In this document: positions 59,166-64,000 of the stretch, in pieces
How positions within the stretch are numbered: the stretch's first letter is position 1
Layout of the letters: each line of letters starts with the position of its first letter
NCBI GenBank assembly: GCA_012845835.1
Contig: JABAKD010000002.1
Location: 6,267,106 to 6,331,105 of the forward strand
Length of the DNA: 64,000 bases
Source of the DNA: Undaria pinnatifida
Lineage: Eukaryota; Sar; Phaeophyceae; Laminariales; Alariaceae
Reading direction: 5' to 3'
Program-made: the position numbers and the translations under genes
The notes under the pieces: model-generated
The model's input: only the letters and a program-made list of their open reading frames with translations
Database searches by the model: none
Told to the model about the DNA's origin: nothing

Positions 59166-59520
59166 GGGTTTTTCGGTGAGTTAATGGCGACTCCTGCGGA
59201 GATGTCGCTTGCTCCTTTTCGCTCGGACGGATCGTGCATCAAGATGGTTGTGAACAGCAGAGCGACAAACAACTACCTCGACCATGCGATTACACCAGGA
59301 GTGTGAGCCTTCATGTGCGACGTCAAAGATTTTCAAGTCCCTCACACAATCGTCGCCGCCGGAGAGCATCTCCTCAAGGGCGTAACAACGGGGACTACAT
59401 TCGGCGCCGTCACGGACGACAACGGAAATGACCGGCACCTCTCCTTTCGCGTAGGTTTGGTCCCGGACGTAGGCACCAACCTCTTTTCCGTGACCGCGGC
59501 GATGCAGAAAGAGCGGCGAC
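59166..59520 (+). pseudogene. Copia aspartic protease remnant
   Basis: The active-site loop, DSGA in the family, reads NSRA (59253-59264), followed by TNNYLDH, so the catalytic Asp is lost. A TGA follows a few codons later (59308-59310). The downstream part still reads as protease with DFQVPHTIVAAGEHL and LVPDVGTNLFSV, before a frameshift near 59520. Confidence 0.7.
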
Positions 59521-59521
59521 G

Positions 59522-60442
59522 TTGTTTCATCCGGCCAACCCCAGATTGGAGTCGGGGGACGTGGTTATCCCGATGCAAACCTGTGGGGTGGACGACGCGA
59601 CCGGAACACTAATGTGCTCTAACGAGGTGGAACTAGGGGATGGCACCGGGGGCCAGATGGTCCTCGAGCGAGCCCCTGACATCCTTGCCTTAAAGTCGGA
59701 GTCCGCCGAGCTGTGGCGCCGGCGCATGGGACACATCAACCACAAGAGCTTGGATGTGGCTAGAGGTGTCGACTACACCGGCGACCTTAAGCACTATAGT
59801 ACCTGCCTACTCGGGAAGAGGGCACAACAACCTCGCCTCAAGCAGGCCACCTACAATGTTCTTCGTCCTTTCCGGCTCGTATCAGTTGACACCCTCGGCG
59901 CCTTCACGCTTAAATCTCTGGGCGGGTTCAAATACGCCGTTAAGTGCGTTGACCGGAAAACCAAGTTTAAGCAGGTGGCGCTCATGAAGGACAAGACCTG
60001 CTCTGTGGACGCCCTTGCGATGTTCATCAAGGAGACCGTGATTCCTACCGGCGGGTGCATCCATACCCTCCGCGGGGACCGTGGCACATATTTCACGAGC
60101 GCGGAGCTCCATTACTACTGTCAAGACGTCGGTATCAACCTGACGTTTGCCTCTCCGAACATCCCTCAGCAGATCCGAGCAAACGAGCGTGCGGGCCGGA
60201 CGATTTTGAAAACCGTGCGCTGTTTTCTCGCCGACTCGACGCTTCCGAACTTCCTTTGGGGGAAGCTGATGAAGACGGCCGTCTACCTGAGCGGCCGGAC
60301 TCCTCACGCAGCTCTGCAAAACGGAACGCCGTACAAGGTGATCTACGGCAAAGATGCCTATCTCGGCCATCTCCAGGTGATCTGGTCCCGGGCGTTCGTG
60401 CACGAAGAGGTCCTCACCAATAAGCTGGGGAAGCGTGCTTGA
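59522..60442 (+). pseudogene. Copia GAG-pre-integrase and integrase, longest open part
   Basis: An uninterrupted frame of about 300 codons. A pre-integrase zinc-binding region (GHINHKSL then HYSTCLLGKRAQ) is followed by the DDE core. The acidic residues are Asp in SVDTLG (59888-59890), Asp in RGDRGTYF (60077-60079) and Glu in ANERAGR (60185-60187), giving the D-x35-E spacing. All three are kept. One Cys of the zinc site appears replaced by Tyr. The frame stops at 60440-60442 before the usual GKxxG-like tail. Confidence 0.8.
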
Positions 60443-60511
60443 GAAGGCTGGCTCGTCGGAGCCAGCGAGGAAAGCAAGTTCTACCAGATTTACATCTCTA
60501 AGACCTGACGT

Positions 60512-61132
60512 GTGCGGGTGAGTCAAAATATTACCTCCATTGAGACGCCTTTTGTCGCGCTCTCGTTGGACGCGCGCGGTTTTGAGGACGGGCATTTCAC
60601 GTACGACGACCACGACGACATGCTAAGAGACGTGCGAAACTACGCTTCCAATCACTCGGCTTATTTGCTCTCTCCTAAACGTGCCGTTGGGGATGCCGTC
60701 GGGGGTCTGTCTTCGATTGAGTTTCTCGAACAAATTTGTGAGACAACCAACCGTGATCTTAGACCTGCACCTGCTGGATCTACTCCTGCCAACGATGCAC
60801 CTTGGATTTCTGTTGGAACGGTGGAGGAAGATAGATCTGCCCCGCCTGGGGGAGTCAGTTCCCCGGTGCCGGTCAACGATGCGTCTTCTCCTGGATCGTC
60901 ACCTTATCCGGCGCCGCCGATTGGTCCATCGCCCGCTGTTTCTGCTTCGTCTGGTACTGCACCGCAGGGTGGTCCTGTGCGTGGACGCTGTTCGTCTCGT
61001 GGTGGAAGGGGTTCCACCCCTACGCCTTCAGTAACCAGGGCTGCTTCGCGTGGTGGATCTGCGCGGGGAGGCATCACGCAGCGCGATGGACGTGGCATCG
61101 GGTCTGCACGTGGACGTGGTACTCATGGCTGA
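60512..61132 (+). pseudogene. Copia Ser/Pro/Gly-rich linker between integrase and reverse transcriptase
   Basis: This open frame of 206 codons starts like the post-integrase box (VSQNITSIETP) and continues as a low-complexity Ser/Pro then Arg/Gly-rich region (RGRCSSRGGRGS and similar). Linkers of this kind are common in Copia polyproteins. There is no start codon of its own to suggest a separate gene. Confidence 0.6.
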
Positions 61133-61171
61133 CGAGGTTCCACGTCAACGCCTGCAACTACCGGGTCTGCT

Positions 61172-62173
61172 TTGAGCGTACCCACTGCAAAGGCCATCAG
61201 CGAGCTTCTTCGCTTCTCTCACGCGGTTCCCGTGAAGGGGGAGTTTACCGACGTCGCCCACAGGGACGGCTCATTCGGCTTCAAGGAATACGCGTACGCT
61301 GTGGGAACAACGCAACCGAGTGCTACACGGACAATCAAGGAACAGCGGGCCACACCCGAAGCCGCCCAGTGGAACGCAGAAGTAGAACGAGAAATCGCGA
61401 GTCTTAAAAATCGTCACGTTTACAATCTTGTTCCGCGCTCTGCCGTTCCCGCTGGACGGAAGCAAATCAATTCAACATGGGTGCTCATTCGCAAGGCGGA
61501 CGGCTCCTTCATAGATCGTGTAGTGACTCAAGGTTGGAAACAACTTCCCGGCCTTGCCTCTGGCAGCATCTACGCCTCGGTGTGCATGATTCAGCATGTG
61601 CGGACCATATGCTGCATAGCCGTCCACTTCGCACTGCTTCTACACCAGATAGACGTGCCAACTGCCTTTCTGTACGCAGATATCCATGAGTTGGTGTTCG
61701 TCGAGCAGCCGCCTGGCTTCGAGGTTAACGACAAGGACGGAGGTGAGCTAGTGATGTAGCTAGAGAAGAACCTCTACAGGCTGGCCCAAAGCCCCGGGAA
61801 CTGATTCAACACCATCGACTCCGCCCTTGTTGAGGTCGGCTTCGTTCCGCTTCAGTCCGACACGTGTGTCTACTTGTACGATCACGACGGTGTTCGGGTT
61901 TACTTGACCCTCTACGTGCACGATCTCATTCTCGCCAGAAACAACCCTGACGCCATGGCGATGTCGAAAGAGAAGTTGAAGCAAAATTTCGAGATGACTG
62001 GCATGGGAGCGGTGTCACTCGTCTTGGGCATGGAGATAAAGCGAGACCTTGAACGTAGCACTCTCACGATCTGTCAAGAGGTCCAAGTCGACCCTGGAGA
62101 GTTTTGGAATGCAGGAATTCAAGCCGACCAACACGCCGGGGTACGGTCCCGAACTCTCCAACCAGCAGCCTGA
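61172..62173 (+). pseudogene. Copia reverse transcriptase remnant
   Basis: The frame 61172-61759 includes WNAEVEREIASLKNRHVYNL and the QIDVPTAFLYADI palm motif with its Asp. It stops at TAG 61757-61759, and another TGA lies at 61801-61803. The next part holds the second catalytic box, YVDD in the family, as YVHD (61913-61924), so one catalytic Asp is His. LVLGMEIKRD follows. A frameshift near 62100 leads into the RNase H part. Confidence 0.8.
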
Positions 62174-62884
62174 CGAGACTGCTGGACGAGGAAGAACAGA
62201 AGCGCTGCCAGGGCATCGTGGGATGCCTGATGTATATTTCCCAAGTGTTGAGGTACGACATCATGTATGCCGTTGGTCCTCTGGCTCGATCAATGGCGAA
62301 GCACAGCAAGATCCACATGGTGGCGGCGAAGAACACTCTCCGCTACCTCGCGGGGACACCCGACTTTAGCATTACGTACAAGAAAGGAGGCTTCAAGCTT
62401 GCAGTCTTTTCGGACTCCAGCGGGGCCAACAAGCCGGACAACGGAAAGTCCACCTCATGCTTTTTGTCGATGCTGTGCGATGCGCCGAATGGCTTCAAGT
62501 CGGGGCTACAAGGTCTGACAGCCATGTCCATCACGGAGGTGGAGCTGGTCGCGTCGGCGTCGGCGATGAAGGAAGCAGTGTTCTCTTTGAACATGCCGGC
62601 CTAGGGTGCGGCAAGGACTTCGCGAAAGTGCCGTTGTACTGCGACAGCACAGCGACGCTAAACGGGGTGGGAAACCGCTCTTTCAGCTCGAAGACGATGC
62701 ACATCGCGCTGCGCTTCTTCTTCATTCGAGAGCTCGCGTCGAGGAAAATAATCTCCCTCCACTACATCCTGGCCGACATCAAACCTGCCGGCATCGGCAC
62801 AAAGCACCTTAACAAGCATTTCTTCAGGAACCTGCTGGACACCATCAGCAACTTCAACGTACACATTTTATCAACAGCCAGTTA
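62170..62884 (+). pseudogene. Copia RNase H remnant
   Basis: GIVGCLMYISQVLRYDIMYA and KNTLRYLAGTPDF are followed by VFSDSSGANKP (catalytic Asp), SITEVELVASA (Glu) and, after a TAG at 62602-62604 and a frame change, YCDSTATL (Asp) and ADIKPAGIGTKHLNKHF. The acidic core is still readable but the frame is broken. Confidence 0.75.
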
Positions 62885-63210
62885 ATCATCAACAGCCAGT
62901 TCACTTGGTTGTGATATATGTTTGTGTGCTTGGTTTGAATTTGTTCTGTTCGTTCAAATCCACTTCTTCTTTCTGTAATCGACATTCGGCCTCGCGCCAT
63001 CGCTGGTCGAATAAGCCACGTAGGAATTGGAAGCCATGGTAGTCGGGTTTGTGCAGTAGCAGGTGCACTTTTTGCAGGCGCATGAATGTATTGTTGCATG
63101 TATAGGACTGAAACATCACGTGCTAATTTAGTGGTTTAAACGCACGAAACAAAACTACTTGCATGAAATAGTCATCGTTCATTTCGTACGAGTGAGAGCA
63201 ACTTCCACTG

Positions 63211-63218
63211 AGGGGGAG
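63211..63218 (+). promoter_or_regulatory. Polypurine tract of the Copia element
   Basis: AGGGGGAG lies immediately upstream of the 3' LTR start (63222), the normal place for the plus-strand primer. It agrees with the element's orientation. Confidence 0.65.
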
Positions 63219-63221
63219 TAT

Positions 63222-63657
63222 TGTGGAAATGGTAGCACATAGCCAGTATGAGTCAATGTTCAGCAGCACTGCACTTGAGTATCTTAGATCTCATATGTGT
63301 CGGTTAGAGTGTAACGTACGTATGTGAGCGGAGGATATTCATCCATAGGATTCTCAGCTTGATATCCGGGTAGCTCCCTCTCTCTGTTGGCTCGCTCTTG
63401 TAGGTCTTTCTCGATCATAGTTGTCCTGGACATCTCCGGGAAGCAGCCGTCGTCTGGGCTCCTGCAACTCTCCGATTTATATCTGTGTGTATCGGCCAAA
63501 TTAAACGATACCACTGTACTTTTCAACATCTTCTCTACATCTCGGAAAACACTTCGTCTTCCAGGCTATCCTCTCGCACCGTGCCATCACCTCGACTAAC
63601 GTCGACGGCACAGCCTCTCAAACCACCGTGCCAAGGTATCACACATTATCTATGACA
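63222..63657 (+). repeat. 3' LTR of the Copia element
   Basis: It begins TGTGGAAATGG and aligns with the 5' LTR along its length, with numerous substitutions. The match ends near TATGACA at 63657, close to where R1-like sequence starts on the other strand. Confidence 0.75.
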
Positions 63658-63667
63658 GTCAGTCAGG

Positions 63668-63965
63668 GCGTGGAAACAATATAACCGGGGACAAAATCTT
63701 ACAGCTCTGGAAGGAAATGCATCAGTTAATCAAGTGGTATCTGTAAGTCGAATAAACGATGAGGGGAGGGCGGATTTGTTGGGCACGTGTGGGCCTGGGT
63801 TTGATCAAGAGGGAACGGGGGTGGGTGGGGTTGGCGGAAGGGCGGAACGGGCGGGGCAGCTCAATCTGTGCCTGGCAACTAAAACTCCTATCCTGTACGT
63901 CGTACAACCAGTGAGGAGAGGACGGAGCGTTCGAGGGGGTGGGGTGGGGGGGGGGGGGGCGAAAT
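63668..63965 (-). repeat. Retroposon R1, 5' portion
   Basis: The reverse complement has ATTTCCTTCCAGAGCTGT, TCTTGATCAAACCCAGGC and C-rich runs like 31075-31230. The 3' half with the GATCGGAGTATC part is missing, and the copy stops next to the Copia 3' LTR. The G run at 63940-63958 is the C run of the family. Confidence 0.6.
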
Positions 63966-64000
63966 TTCTTTTTTTCGGTATGTTATGTCTCATAGATGTA

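Larger units (their letters stand above)
56490..63657 (+). mobile_element. Ty1/Copia-type LTR retrotransposon, decayed
   Basis: Two related terminal repeats enclose gag, protease, integrase, reverse transcriptase and RNase H remnants in Copia order (integrase before reverse transcriptase). A purine tract lies just before the 3' repeat. Both repeats have gathered many differences, and several catalytic residues are changed, so it is not autonomous. Flanking 5-bp sequences (CGTAT and GTCAG) do not match. A primer-binding site was not identified after 56927. The 5' repeat may therefore extend farther, with the 3' repeat truncated where an R1 copy begins. Confidence 0.85.

Overview
The window looks like nuclear DNA of a brown alga (Phaeophyceae). 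The evidence is two complete, intron-bearing mannuronan C5-epimerase genes, the enzyme class that makes guluronate blocks in wall alginate, which among eukaryotes is known mainly from brown algae. Tyrosine-recombinase and Copia retroelements, GT-AG introns and long poly(C) tracts also fit a eukaryotic, repeat-rich genome. The species cannot be fixed from the sequence. Only a few percent of the window is coding; most of it is decayed duplicated DNA and repeats.

Layout. 1-5950 is an old duplicated block without convincing genes. 5950-13700 is epimerase unit A (minus strand, dead gene at 9372-12965). 13752-14795 is a GC-rich open frame built on a 289-bp tandem duplication. 14.8-17.7 kb is intergenic with short degenerate repeats. 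18.17-20.69 kb is a decayed tyrosine-recombinase (DIRS/Ngaro-like) retroelement. 21.2-31.0 kb is epimerase unit B (minus strand, intact gene 26030-30272). 31.0-35.7 kb holds retroposons, tRNA-like SINEs, poly(C) DNA and a possible transposase remnant. 35.9-45.66 kb is a second copy of the 1-6.6 kb block. 46.5-50.1 kb is an inverted copy of the DNA upstream of unit B plus a poly(C) minisatellite. 50.3-56.0 kb is epimerase unit C (plus strand, intact gene 50497-54602). 56.49-63.66 kb is a decayed Ty1/Copia retrotransposon.

Genes B and C each splice into a 1500-nt reading frame (499 residues) with the same seven exon lengths (345, 114, 216, 282, 79, 163, 301 nt). They diverge from each other head to head about 20 kb apart. 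Both carry a signal peptide and a right-handed beta-helix with a DPHD catalytic motif, so both should act on polymannuronate in the secretory path or wall. Copy A has the same exon order but lost exon 2, its start codon, splice sites and the frame inside the catalytic motif. Homology extends well beyond the genes, so the cluster arose by segmental duplication, one copy inverted. Four small repeat families (a poly(A) retroposon with 13-bp target duplication, a retroposon with 12-bp target duplication, a palindrome-ended element and a tRNA-like SINE) landed at different times and date the duplications relative to each other.

Exon junctions, motifs and target duplications were read by eye; family names come from memory of the families, with no database search.
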